This document shows positions 44,349 through 57,215 of a DNA stretch of 64,000 nt, in pieces (position 1 is the first letter of the stretch; each line of letters opens with the position of its first letter). Location: assembly GCA_004009845.1 (NCBI GenBank), contig RMBW01000085.1, positions 62,001 to 126,000 on the forward strand. The letters are read 5' to 3'. The DNA comes from Davidsoniella eucalypti (lineage: Eukaryota; Ascomycota; Sordariomycetes; Microascales; Ceratocystidaceae). A model generated the notes under the pieces. The model was not told where the DNA came from, did not search any database, and saw only the letters and a program-made list of their open reading frames with translations. A program made the position numbers and the translations under genes.

Positions 44349-47300
44349 TGTGTGTTGCGATGGGGTAGCAATTTTAGAATTTTAGAATCGTTAATGGATA
44401 GACAGATGTAGGTGAGTGCCAAGAAAAGAGGAGCGGCTTCGAGAATGATGACAGAAGGGGACTGTCAAGAAGATATATAGAGAGGCCTAAGTCGTCAAGC
44501 CAGTCGTACGGAGGTGATATAATGCGGACAAGCAAGCAAAATGCTTGTTAAGGGATATTTTATGAGCAGGGTTACTATGGTAGATTAAGATGGAAAGAGA
44601 AATAAAAAACCCAAGACCAGGTCCGAGTTTCCAGAGACTGGACGGGCCAGCAGCAAATATATATAACAGGTGGACCGGGCTGACAAGTAAGATAGGAAGA
44701 GCGAACTAGGGCCAAGTAGGCTGGATAGGATAGGAAAGGGTAGGCTTTTCCGGGGAACAACAACACGCAGATCGAAGAGGCACTTAAAACGATAAAATAA
44801 TGAAACAATATACAATTGTAGGTCAAGACAGATGGATATGAAATTCGAGGTCACAGGGCAAATAAGAGGACATGATGATCCAGAGAAAATATAGAGAGCT
44901 TTAGAGAATGTAGATGATATTTGAGAAGGCAGGCACGAACATTAAGTAATTACTTGAATGGCCGGATAAATACAGATTGATGAAGCTAAAAAACAAACAG
45001 GAAAAAGATGATGACAATGTATCAACAAACGACGAGGGTGTAAATGCGCAGCTGCCGAATCAGAAGTTCGATAAATTCAACAAATTTAAACAGACCAACA
45101 AATGGAAAGGGAACCAGGTGACGATCCCCTTTGTACTAGCCATGGCTCTGGGGGGGCGCAATTACTACATGCGAGGACTCGATTTGTGCGTTTTTAGCCG
45201 CTGATTTGCCCGAACGAGCCAGACAACACAACAGAAAGCACGCCAGAATAGACGTGAGCCAGCTTCAGGATATTCGAGAGAAGGCCAGATCATTGGGCCT
45301 GTGTCCACGGCTTTCTATGGCTAGCTGGCGTCACGCATTCTCCTACATCAGACAAGAAAAAGAAAAAAACAACAAACAAACGAGCGATGGGGGTATACAG
45401 GCAACATCGTGAATCTAGCCCAAATCAAAACTGTGGCTGGCTTTGTGTTCAGGTCAGGCTTTCCCTGGCCTAGCCCAGTCTCCTGCTACTGCAACCGCCA
45501 GAGACAAGAGGATCGGTTCTCTCCAAGAGCATCCGCCGATGGGGAACATCGATCGTCTTGGATGGAGCGAGCGACGGCATAAAGGCTTCGTGTACACATT
45601 CGCTAGCTAGCCATAGATCATTGGCAAACTAATGAAAACTCTATTATGTTTTGAGCGTCTCCAGAGGACGTTGAGCTACGCTTGTTGACCCTAGCTTAGC
45701 TCCAGCTAGTTGCTATGTATATGTACGGGCTGCTGCTAATTCTGCTAGTAGCATCATGCAATGCAGTGGCTAGTCCACATGACCGTCTGTCTGACTGATT
45801 GAGTCGATGGATAATCGGCATCGTCTACACCTCCTGCGTTACGGATAACTCGGTCTGCAGAAGGCGGGCCAAGACGGCCTACATTGTATGTACATCGATC
45901 CAAGGGCTGTTTCGCTGTTTCCTCTCTATGTCGTAGGTACTATTACCCTGGAATCACCCAACTGGTGATGCATGTGTGGTCTCAGTTAAACATGCGGCCC
46001 ATACTAAAATGGCTGGAAGCTGACTTGGTAGCCGAGCCAAAAACATTGCAACCACCAGGGGAATGGGCCAGTATCTTGCTCTATCGAGTCATGGCACTAC
46101 TCATTTCCACTCTCTGCCGTGGAACTAACCAAGTACACCATCCTATCCTGTAGGTAGCAATAGGCCTGGTGTTTCAAGATGGTTCATTGGCCACCATCTG
46201 TCTCTCTGAACCATTCGGAGTTGAGCATCAAAAGCTTCGTCCGGAATATGACCTACGCTATAGAATCCAATCCAGGGCTAGCCTCCACCAGACCAAAGCC
46301 CTTGGCTCCGCGACTAAGTAAGTCCTTGTATTGGCCACCACCACATTGGTTACTATCTTTGCTGCGTTAAAAACAATGCAGCTTTTCGATGTTCCTGTGA
46401 AAAGGCAAAGAACCTGTTGCTGAGCCTCCCACACATGATATTCTCTAAACACCAGGAGCTTCTTTGCCGCCGATGTCGTTCGTCTCCGAGTCTACAATAC
46501 ACTAGATTCAGATTCTGGCTGGCAAACAGCCTTTCTTGGCACCGACAGGCCCTGGTTAACCAAATGGGCGGATGCTTGAAGCAGTGATTTTAGAGAGGAA
46601 ATTTCCTGCCTCCAAATCCGAGTCTCGGCTCGTATTCGATAAACAAAAGTCTACAGCTATGGCATAAACTTATTCCTTTTTTTGTGCGAGGCTTGAAGAC
46701 GGGCTCGATGTCCAAATCGGGCGGTTCACTTACATCTTCCTAACCTTCGATTGGGCCTTTGACGGCACCTCCAACTACATAGCTAGGAATCTGGGCTTGG
46801 CATGCCACCTCTAAACCAATAGGACGGCGGGTCGGTCTCTTACTGGCACATGCACTGGGTGTTTGCGCTTGCCCATATTCCCAACAAAATAATGTAATTC
46901 TTGCTTTATTTTTATTTGGCAAAGGGACTTCCGATCAAAGCATATGCGATAGTTGCTATGTTCTTACGCTAGGCGGTTGTTAGCAAAGCCTCGAGCGGGT
47001 TCCCCTTCGCTAACTAATGTAGGCTCGAGCCTAAAATGGGGTTTAACGGCGCAGCACAGCAAAACAACTCGCAAATACTTTGTCACTACGCCGATCAGAG
47101 ATCAGGACTTTTCTGTGTTTCTGAAAGTCACATTTTACTAGCTCGTTGTACATTGCGCCCCATAAACTCCTTGCCTCAGCAGCTGCTCGCAGGAGGTCTG
47201 GCCAACAGAAAGAAAAGCCAAGGGCCTGAGAGCATGGCGGTCCAAAACACTTTGTTGTAATCAAAAACAACATTGATCGCAATCACGTTACTTGTACGCC

Positions 47301-49949
47301 CAACTCACAATATCGCTGCTACTGCATATACTACTGCCAGTGTATTTCGAGGCGCTTCAAGGTCGGACGAATTTGCTTTGTATCAGATCTTACTCATGAC
47401 AAACGACCTGATCCTGAGCGTCTATCGATCACGGACCAAACAGCATTGTCTTTCTTTGTTTACAGCCAAGAAATATCCGCCACCATACATGTGTAATGCT
47501 GTGTAGACATTTTTCATGCTCTCAAGTCCATTACGATGGCTGCCTGGAAAGAGGGGCAATGGTACATGGACTTCGGAGTGGTCACTGCCACCTCTGTCAC
47601 CAGGACTTTTCGTCCACTGGACAAACCATGGCGATTCTCTTTTTCCTACCTATTTGTAGTAAATACCGGCCTTGTTTGGGCAGCTGCAGGATGTCGTTAT
47701 TCGCCGTTGAAGGCCTTTGTGCAAAATCCGACACACCATAGCACTAGGTATGTGGACAAATCTTTCTCCTAATCGACATACCCGTTCTTCTTTCTGCTTC
47801 CATAGCGCTATGAAGTTCATGATGGAACGATAAACTTCTCTTTACTGCTATCCCATAATCACACACTGCTGACGTTTTACGGCCAGTCTAACATGGTTGG
47901 CCTCTCTATTTGACAGGGGCTTTATATCTCACAATCCCAGTCAAGGACTGTTCCCGAGAGTAGGATAAGTAGAATCTTCACTAGCCTCCAACGCTACTTG
48001 ATTGCCAGCTAACGCTGTCAATGCAACACTATGACAACACTGCTCATTAGTACTGACATGTATAAATACATTCGACTACTCAAGGGTATCGGAACCTGGA
48101 GATTGGCCTAATTCTATTGGATATGAGTTTTCCATTGGCAGTCCAGAGTATCGACAGAAGAATGAACAAACACATGCTGAGGCGGTGATCGAGCCGTCTT
48201 CCCACCCAGGATCACGAAGATCCCCCTCTCAAGATAAATACTTGCATTTGTGGTAAATTACGATTTATTTGTACATACATGTAATGTTGATGCCAGTGCT
48301 ATTGTTAGGTGCCAAATAATATCCTTTTAGTAGGATAGGTATACAACTAATCCTGAGTCTCGGATTTTCGTTTACAGCTTATCATGTACATTATGAACAA
48401 CACGTTATATCGGGACTTTCATGAACCGTTGTTTCATAAGTACACTTACTTCTAGTTTTATGGTACGAGAAGCTTCCGGGCCGCTTAGCCAGATATGTTT
48501 GAAAGCTAAGATTTTTCATATTAGGACTACATGACATATAATCACCAACATCCATAGCATATATTGTAGCATACACAATAGTATAGAAGTTCGTTTCATA
48601 TCAGGTATTTGGCGGCGTATTAAGCTTCAACCATGGATTCCAACTCAATATTCGAAAACGCCCTATCATTGATTGCTATATCACTCTATATTCTCTCCTG
48701 TTCCTCTCCAAGGAAACAAAAGACGATATTCGATTTACCCCCGCTTCTTGAGTCTTGTTTTGGCACTGTCTAAGACCTGCATATGCCGTTTCTCTTTGGC
48801 GTACAATGTATATCATATATGTATGTCCGTCCAGCTCAGACAGCATCTGCACGATACAACACCAAGTATCGAATCGATTGGCTAGTCTTTTTTTTTCACC
48901 CAGAATCTAACTGGTATATTAAATGTGATATCCTACGCTAAGTCTATCAAGTCCGATCCGGAAAATGTGGGCTTAGAAGATGTTCGAGATCCAGTCAAGC
49001 CAAGGACCACAAAGTTATAAGATACTTATAAACAACCAACATCAGGATCAGACTGGTACTTATCGCGTGATACGTTGATTTGTTTCTTTTTTTTCGCATA
49101 CAGAGTATCACCGTGTATGTCTCTCTACATGTACAACGCAATCCAACAAAGAGACGCAAGCCGTCACTGTTTTCCATGGCTCGGATATCGCGGCACTGAT
49201 CTATATTATCTATTCGTCAAGAAGATGCTACTTCTTATGTATTTTTTTTCGGTCCAGTCTAAAACTAGGATCGTGATATTTCTAGATGGTTCTGTGATGT
49301 ATAATTACCACCCGTGATAATCCAGTTATTGGAGTCCTGTAACGGCTTTGGGGCGGTTACTCCATCGCGAAAATTGAGGGGTTCTACTTGCGATATAATG
49401 GCCTGGCAGGTCACACGGCCATCATCGGTAGCTGAGTAACTACATGGTTTCGTCTGTTGACTGGTTGCAGAGTATTCACAGCTGAATCAGATAGTGTAGC
49501 CTCCTAGTGCAACATGATAACACATGTCATATCCTGTGCGGATATACTCTATACACAGCCGGGGATCTTACTCCTGAAGTTCAATTCCCCCAGTGCCCTC
49601 TTCACCTTTAATGTATTCAGCCAGGTGACACCGCTATACCATCGTCTCGCTAGATTCCATGTACCCAACGAAACATATCCTAGTTAATTTTGGTCCACAA
49701 CGATATATAACTATGTATATCGGTATTTTATATCCGACCTGTATGAGCGGAATCAGAAAGGCAATGATAAGAGACCAAAAATTCATGAATTCCCAGCTCT
49801 AGAAAACAGAATAGTTGGGGTATTCCGATCCGTCGATCAACCGAGCTGGTGAGTTCATTGATATCGCCGATTTGCTGTTAGTTGGCAGTAGTTTGTGAGG
49901 GATTTGCCGAGTATTGAGTAGTTGAAAGCTTGTGCAAGAATATTGGATT
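44349..49949. other. Gene desert, 5.6 kb
   Basis: 44349-44980 may include the leader and promoter of the 43735 gene. A 75-codon frame at 44977-45204 is Lys/Asn-rich and unconvincing. Around 45990-46140 the plus strand has a weak P450-like stretch. Everything else shows only short frames and AT-rich tracts. Confidence 0.45.
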
Positions 49950-50105
49950 TTAGTTCAACTGCCAAGACTATTGATAAAGCTCAAGTTTTGCTCAAGTTGT
50001 TAAAGTTTAGATACTCCTCGGATTGTGTTATTTATTACTTTATGTAGATCACGTGGATCCGACCCTAGTGTATCGTTAGACGTCGAGAAACCCTAATGGA
50101 ATATT
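49950..50105 (+). repeat. Relict repeat, copy B (LTR-like)
   Basis: Inverted relative to copy A at 9690-9830. Shares ATCACGTGGATCC, TAGACGTCGAG followed by the CCCTAATGG block, and the CTCAAGTTTTG stretch. It lies about 110 bp ahead of the block-3 repeat copy, suggesting nested or neighbouring transposon relics. Confidence 0.45.
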
Positions 50106-50217
50106 CCCCCCATAATAGAGGTCCGAACTACATGTAATAATAAAAAAAAATTATATATATATATAAATAAAAACACAGAAAACAAGAACAAATGAGGTGT
50201 AAAGCACGGAAATGTCG

Positions 50218-50537
50218 GGCAACTAGAACCTTCAAAGTGTTGCTCTCCGAGTGTGAGTGTGAATCTCTGAGCAGCGGAAATGAGACTCGGGAGATCAACG
50301 ATCGCGAAAAGTGTAGAGAAAAGGGGGTGGGCGGTCGTTGGTGAGAACGTCCATCGAGAGGGGAAGAAACAGGCTCAAGGCCTCACAAAACGGTGCATCA
50401 CGAAATAAATCAATAGATGCGAGAGAATGACATTGGTGATGTGTGCTGGTCGCTCTCAAAAATACACGACGAAGGGTAATTTTTCGTCTTCGGATAAAGG
50501 AGGCACCATGAACTCAAAGGTACCGTTGTAGGAAGGT
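50218..50537 (+). repeat. Dispersed repeat, blocks 2 (end) and 3, copy 3
   Basis: Aligns with 29280-29640. Shared blocks include GAACCTTCAAA, GACTCGGGAGA, TTGGTGAGAACGTCC (ACATCC in the other copy), GGCTCAAGGCCTCA and GTGCTGGTCGCTCT. It ends at the same place as the 29 kb copy (GTACC...TGTAGGA), which probably marks the element terminus. Confidence 0.65.
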
Positions 50538-52790
50538 TAACTAAGTAAATTAACCGTTTGCACTGACAGTATTAAGGTTAGATACAAGCACAAGGGTCAA
50601 CTTCTAACAATAACTTCTCTCATTAACGCTCAGATCATTCATTGAGAGACGCTTTTGACAATCTTTCTCGTTGACTCCGATGTAGACGTCATAGTAGAGT
50701 GTCTTCCTTGCCTCCTATCTATCTGTGCATTTGACGCAGTTTTCATTGACATGATGAGATATGCGTTGGATACAGCTATGTCCGTGCATGTAGTAGTACA
50801 TTTTGAGTTGCGGGATATTGCCCCCCCTTCCATTCATTAGCCCCCCAAGATTGCGGCAAGAAATTATGTATGTAGTATCATTTACCGTAATCTGATCGAA
50901 AAGGACAAATCTGAAATTCGAGATTTAAAGAAGGTGTACATATAATTGCATGTCGCTATTTTGTTGAGGAAGAGGAATGCCCTGATAACTAGTGCATATT
51001 TAGACTACTGTCCTAGTTTGGTATCCGATCACTAATATTCGAAGTGATCGTCATTGAGGCCATGCAATCCTCAACTAGCTAGTAAAGAAAAGGAAACAAG
51101 TGGCTTATTTTCCACATGCAGCAAGAAACCTTTTACTAATGCTTGTCTCGAAAGATCCGGTCTTTAACGGACTATGTGGACAGATACTAAAGCATGTCTT
51201 GTATCTTCTCCTCAGTCTGGAATATGTCGGGCAAAGAGCAACATTGCATATCTGCATGATATTTGTTCGTTCAGATCGCCACGATCTGCAAGCAAAAGCC
51301 ATTTCTGAACTCCCTCTTGAATCCATCCATCTTGTTATTGCGAAGATCCAGAGACCGAAACTGTGACTTGGCTTGCATCGTTTCAATCAATATTGGTATG
51401 CTGGCTGTGATCAGTCATCGTTAATGTAGTAAGTAGTTCAGCACTTATTTTTTTTCTTTCTAGCGTACATGCATATTTATGTACAACCATAATGAAACAA
51501 AGCTTGTTGCTATCGGTATTCTTCTCGGCAGACAGATCGTTTCCTTTCTGATGCTGATCTGATCCGCGCCGTTTAACAGCTACAACAAACTAAATCTGCA
51601 TGAAAGCTGAATGTATCTCGATGTTGATTTTTACTCTCTCTAATCTGACTGACACGCTGTTCATCTGTAACGGAGTCTGCCGTTTGTCGGCTCGATCGTA
51701 TATCATAGATGTACAGATATATAGATAGGCTATTTCGGATAAAAGTAAGACCTTGTAGTACTCTCGTCCGGCGATGTATTTGGTGATATATAATCTTGGA
51801 ACTATATTCGCCATGATCAAAAAAAAGACAATGTTACTCATGTTGAGTACGTGATATCTTCTTTCACAAGGGAAAGTGTCGGTACAGCTGGAAATATGAA
51901 CCTTCGGTGGAGTGTTCTTGCTTAATATTTTATGCATCATTACCAAGTAGTTAAAGTAACTAAACTTATGAACTATGTAACATGTACTCGTCTCCAGAGA
52001 AACTGATACCCCATGTAGATAGTTACACAGTTTAGGGTTAGAGATACATATTTGACCCACTATACAATTGGACGAGATCGCCCATTTTCAGGCTTGGGAT
52101 TTGGGTTACCTCCGCCAAGATGTCAAAGGGTCTGCTTATGCTGTCATGATGGCATCAATCGACAAGTACTTTGGTACTTTTATTCCTTCTGCTGTAACCC
52201 TTCATACTAGTTGGTCAAAATATCAAGGTCATGTTGCTCTTGCAGCAACATAGTTGTAAAAGAAAATATAGACTGTCTATTAGAGTAGGTCTTGCTCATA
52301 GGAGGACTATAATACATACAAGACAAGTAGCTTTATACAGCAATTTCTTGGAAAAACAGTAACGTAAAAAGGCAGGAACATGATGCTGTAGCCTTCATGG
52401 ATGTGGCACGAAGAACGCATATTAGATAGGATATATGTAGACTCATCGGGAAAGACACAATCAGAAATAGAAGCAATGTTATTACGCTATATGAGGTACA
52501 AGATACTATGAGGTGGGGGATATGGTATATTGAGTGAATGCAGGGTATGAAAGGAAAAAGAAAATGGGTATTAGAAGAAGCTTGAGGTCATCCCATCCTG
52601 ATTATCATTACAGGCTCCAGTGACGCTGCAACGACAAACAAGTTCTTGTGAGAGTGAGCAACGCCACTAAAGGCAGGAAAACCAAGCAAAGTGAAGACTC
52701 TAGAAGAGGTCCGCCTGTCTGTATCCACACATGGTCTGATTTTGAGAGGGAAGGGGGAAAAAAATGAACGTCACGCGTAGTCACGAGTCT
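50538..52790. other. AT-rich desert, 2.3 kb
   Basis: Contains a 156-codon minus-strand frame at 51590-52060 rich in I, Y, C and S, typical of AT-rich non-coding translation, and no recognisable domain. 52550-52790 is probably the 3' region of the SUR7-family gene. Confidence 0.45.
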
Positions 52791-53627
52791 CTACTTGCGT
52801 TGCCAGAACTTGGCCTTGGAAGCGAGAGATGGCTTGGCACCGGCAGCTGCCACACCGGAAGCCTCGACCTTGGGAGCAGTGCTGCTAGCGTTGCTAGACT
52901 GGCGTCTCGAGTGCAGGCGGTTAGTGCAGCAGGCCATGAGCACGATGATGAGACCGAACAGCAGGCAAAGCTCAGCAACCAGAGCAGTCCACAGAGCCGA
53001 GCTGAAGTAAGCGTTGATGGAGCTACTGCTGGAGTTGACGTTCTTGCGGACGATGGCGAAGAGCACAAAGTCGGATATCAAGGCAATACCGGTGATTAGG
53101 AAGGCGAGCAGGGCCATGACAGAGGACAGAAGCGATCCAACGACGGAGGAGGCAGTGAGAGACAGGAAGAAGGTTATAGCGGAAAGAACGACACAGATGG
53201 GGTGTAGGACCATGACACGGGTGAGGGCCTTGGTGGTATCCTCCTCATAATCACCGAAGTCGATGCTGGCAACCTTGTCTAGAATCTTGGCGGGGTTGTA
53301 ACCAATGTGACTTTTGGAGCAAGCATCGTGACCTCTAGAAAGAAAAGAAAAACCAGGTTAGTCGGGTGATGGAAAGTAGGGGATTATATATGTATATATA
53401 TATATTTCTTTTTGGGACGGTATGACTTACTTGCTGCCTCCATCCTTGATGCAGTAACCAAAGGAGCCGAACACGACAGATGTGCCGTAAGAACTGTCCT
53501 TCTCGAGGTTGACGGTCAACAGACCGAGCGAGTTGCCCTGCGGCGCTGAAGCGCTGGTCACGATCAGGAAGATAGTGGCGGCTAGGAATAGGAACGAGCC
53601 TAGGTGGTTGAAGATCTTGAACGACAT
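52791..53627 (-). CDS. SUR7/PalI-family plasma membrane protein
   Basis: Claudin-like four-helix protein of the fungal cell cortex; relatives act in eisosomes or in ambient-pH sensing. Minus-strand exons 53627-53431 and 53334-52791 give 246 aa. Helix 1 is at about residues 8-28 (LGSFLFLAATIFLIVTSAS). A short extracellular loop has the family pattern YGTSVVFGSFGYCI and a second Cys in GHDAC. Helices 2-4 are near 106-127, 133-161 and 178-200. The cytosolic tail is short, Ser/Ala/Lys-rich and ends in FWQRK. It is much shorter than Aspergillus PalI, so a Sur7/Fmp45-like or Rim9-like member is more likely. CT-rich leader upstream. Confidence 0.85.
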
Positions 53628-56574
53628 GGCGAATATTGAAGTCTGTGGGTTGAGGGTAGAGTTGTTAAAGAAGAAAGAAAGAGAAGAACCAAAGACTAAG
53701 AATATGGTATATTTGTCTAGTCTTGTGTTGGAGGGAAGCAAACGGATCAAAGATAAAACAGACGAACTGCGAGAGAGACAGCACAGTGAGGTAGTGGGAG
53801 GATGTTGACTGGAGTGAGAACGAATAGTAAGGATAGTCGGTATAAACCCGGAGGCGGGACACGACTACTTATACGTCTTTCTCAAATCAAGTCAGTGACT
53901 TGTAAAATAATGGGAGATGGAGAGAACGCAGGCAAAACGGCAACGGCAGCGGCAGCAAGCATAAGCTGAGGGAGTGTGCACAAACCAAGATAAAAAAAGG
54001 AAAGAAAAAAACCCTTGAAGAACCCGGCAGACCGCACACCTCCATGCTAGTTCTTGTCTCCAGCTGTAGTTGCAGTACTTTGCTTTTTCTCATAGGCTAT
54101 GCTGGTTCTCCTCTTTGATTACGGATAACTAGACTCGGGGGGTGTGTTCCTCAGATTTGTTGCTCTTCGTTTCTTCCTGCTTATTTCTCTATCTGTTGTC
54201 CCTCCTTAGGCCTGCGCTGTGCCGGCACGCATCTGCATAGCGGAACTTGACTTTAGGGTGAGAGTAGTAGTTATATCGTAGTAGCGCAATCTTGCCCAGT
54301 CCAATGAGCGAGCTTGCTAGAAGAAGGTGACCAGTTCTTGGGTCTGGAAAGAGACATGTGCATAGGAAAACGTCCGTACTATCTATCATCCACCTGTCAC
54401 TCTCACACGGTCAGGCTAGAGTGATCGTCCCAGCCTCCTCATACTTTATTCTGTGACATGATCTACATAGGCTACTGCGCTTTACACGGTGTTGTGGCAG
54501 CTCAAAGCTTCGACACTACAAAAATATACAATGGCGGGTTTATTACCCTACACTTTCTGTACGTTGAAAAGAGGTACGATGGAAGTCGAAATAAGAAACG
54601 AGAAAGCTCGTAAAGAACGCTGTGGAAGAAGATCGATCGATGATGGTGGGCCTCGCTTCAGGGCTCGTGCTTTCAGCGGCTCGGCGCCTGTTTTCAACGT
54701 CGAATCACTGATGACAGAATTCGCTTGCGCCTATCGAGGCATGGAACCGCTTCTATGACGGTTCGATGGGCATATAGTATAGGGGGCCTGTTACAGATAC
54801 AGAAGGCTGCTTTAACTCAAGGGCTGCCCAGACTCGTTCCAAAGGCACTGACGCCGGCTTAACAGAGAAAAAAAAGGGCACCTCCGAACTTTGTATTTAA
54901 AGATTGTTGCTGTGCCGCTCTCTACACCCTCGCTGTCTTAAATTTAGGGTCTTGACAGAATTCTAGAGTTCGTCTAGTCTTGCAAAGACCCAAGCTTGTT
55001 TTTCGTCCTTGTTATCTTGCATGGTGAATGTTCTTGAGAGGATATTTTTAGGGCCCTGTCGGCAGTAACAGACGCACAGGCCAGCTGCTTGCTGCTGCTG
55101 TAGACTCTATAGCGGGGGTTTACATTTCATAGGGCCTGTCGGGCCTAAATGACAGGCCTTTTTTTCTTCTTTTTTTCCACAAGGTTTTTTTGTTAGGGCT
55201 GTTTTGGTCTAGCGCGCCATGGCCGTGCGGCGCTGCTCTTAGCCAAAGAGATATAATAAAACACTGAGAAACGGACGTCGCCTTGTTTGGGCATGACAAG
55301 TTGCCTGTCAATGTTCGGAATTGCCCCAGCCCCTTCAACTTCGCACTGAAGCTGCATAGTTATGCAGCGCGGCAACGGCGCTCGTTGTATTCTTCGTTTT
55401 GAAACCAACCGCGGAAAGCCGACGGGCCGGTTCCTGGGGCGTTGGGCCTAATATTCTTATTTCTGGGTAGGGTTGTTTGTTTCTTTGTCGTTTCTACAGT
55501 GCATTGTATTCTGAACTAGGGAAAGCAACAATGGTATCATGGAACTGTGGTCTTGTGACAGACTCTTGGTGCTAGGCTCTGTAAAGTTTACGAATCAGCG
55601 GTCGATCTCTAGCAGTTGAGCAGCCCGTGGCTACAAAAACAGCCTCTACATGTCTTGTATAGCCCGATCAACGCTAGCATTGATGCACATGCGCATTGTA
55701 CCTACCATGCACCAAGCGTAGCGTATGTTAGGCGCAGGTCAGTACATACCTATACCTCTTTTGTATTACATCATATTTCCTTGCTGCATATACAGATATT
55801 TATTCCCAGCCATCTTGTTTATCGGTAGCATTGCTGTATTATTCTCTTGCTATGCACTATATCGTCCGTCACATGGATCGACACATGTATATTATATGCT
55901 GTACTAGTGGTTGCTAGCAAGGTTGATATTGGTGAACAACCAAGGTAGTGTCCTCAGACTGAACTAGTCGTAAACGAGACTTAGATACATGTGCTCTAAT
56001 GAAAAAGCTGATAACTAGTGGCATTTGTCCGTGAAAAAAGAAAAAAAAAGCATGTGCGCCTTGGAAAAATGTGTCTTTGCTGAAGCATTGTCGTTGAGTT
56101 ATAAGTTGTTCTTTTTTTATTCTACCTTTCCTTTTGCCTTCACGGCCCTTGGTCCTAGCTTTGCCCATCGAGAAGAGAAATGGAAAATATTGGCTTTGTT
56201 TTCTCAAACTACAAAAATAGGGCGTAATTACTAACACATGAGGTCACTGATGCTGCGTTCGCAATCCTGAACATCGCTTGAACCGGCTGGCAAATCCTAT
56301 TCTACCATTGAACTTTTACAACAGGAACAGCTTTTGCCTTCTTTTGTTACTGACTTTTACATGTACAAGTGAAAAGTTATAAAAAAAAACAATCATTAGA
56401 AAACACAGTTAAGGTCGCCACCGGATCATCTTTCCCACTAGCCTATTATCCCTGTCCAGCTGAGAGATCATTAATGCCTTTCCGTCTACACTACCCTTTT
56501 GTCTTTTTCTACTTCTCATGACCTTTCTCTATTTTCTTTTTTGATTACATATTGTCATACAGCCAAGATCTTAG
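53628..56574. other. Intergenic, 2.9 kb
   Basis: 53628-54000 is promoter/leader of the SUR7-family gene. A hairpin (GGCCTGTC...GACAGGCC, 55133-55158) is followed by a T-run. Frames such as 54489-54758 lack recognisable features. No gene assigned. Confidence 0.45.
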
Positions 56575-57215
56575 ACAAGGGCTGAAAATCGTCCAAATAT
56601 TGGGCATCTATTAGATATAGTGACTTTGTACTTCAGCACCGACTTCAAAAAAGGTACTTGGCCCCACAAAATATTAAGTACTTGTCACTTAGTCTTCAAA
56701 AACTGCCAGCTGGCAAAGTGTATATATTCTTATTCTTTTGTCACTATATATTAAAAGTTTGCACTACAACGATATCTTTAATTGAGATATCAAGTTTATT
56801 TTGTTGTGATTTTTTTAATATATGATATATTATCCTCACCGATCATATATGATGCTGCACTTTGTCTGAGTCCGACGTTGATATCTTCAACACAAGATGA
56901 TAGGGCCACTGATCTGATTATGCAGGCAGCTGATGCTCTGGCTTTAGCAGCGGAAGACTACTATGTTGTGGTTTTGTCTTTTGGGAGTCTCAAATACATC
57001 CTGGAATGTATGCTTTACATCTTCGTAGCTCTCGAGCTCCATAAGATTAATAATAAAAGATGGTATTTTGCCAGCTGGCAGCTCTTGAATACAGTGAACT
57101 TAATATTTTGTGGGGCTAAGTGCCTTTTCGTAGAACCTCTGCTATTGTGCTGAAGTACAAAGTCCAAAGATATATCCTGATGCCCAAATAAGTGAAAATC
57201 TCAGAAATAAGGACG
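56575..57215. mobile_element. Foldback/MITE-like element
   Basis: Long, imperfect terminal inverted repeats of roughly 140 bp enclose a short AT-rich core. Perfect inverted matches: GACTTTGTACTTCAGCAC (56622-56639 with 57147-57164), GCCCCACAAAATATTAAGT (56661-56679 with 57098-57116) and CTGCCAGCTGGCAAA (56703-56717 with about 57067-57081, last bases differing by one). Further out GGGCATC is also paired. It encodes nothing recognisable; the 123-codon frame at 56782-57153 runs into the right repeat. Probably a non-autonomous DNA transposon. Confidence 0.75.

Noticed and set aside
49575..49600. B-box-like TTCAATTCCC
   Set aside because: No matching A box or cloverleaf upstream.
51590..52060. 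156-codon minus-strand frame
   Set aside because: No recognisable motif, AT-driven I/Y/S/C composition, no promoter-like leader and no splice partners.
56782..57153. 123-codon frame as a gene
   Set aside because: It lies inside the foldback element, reads into its inverted repeat and has the composition of AT-rich random translation.
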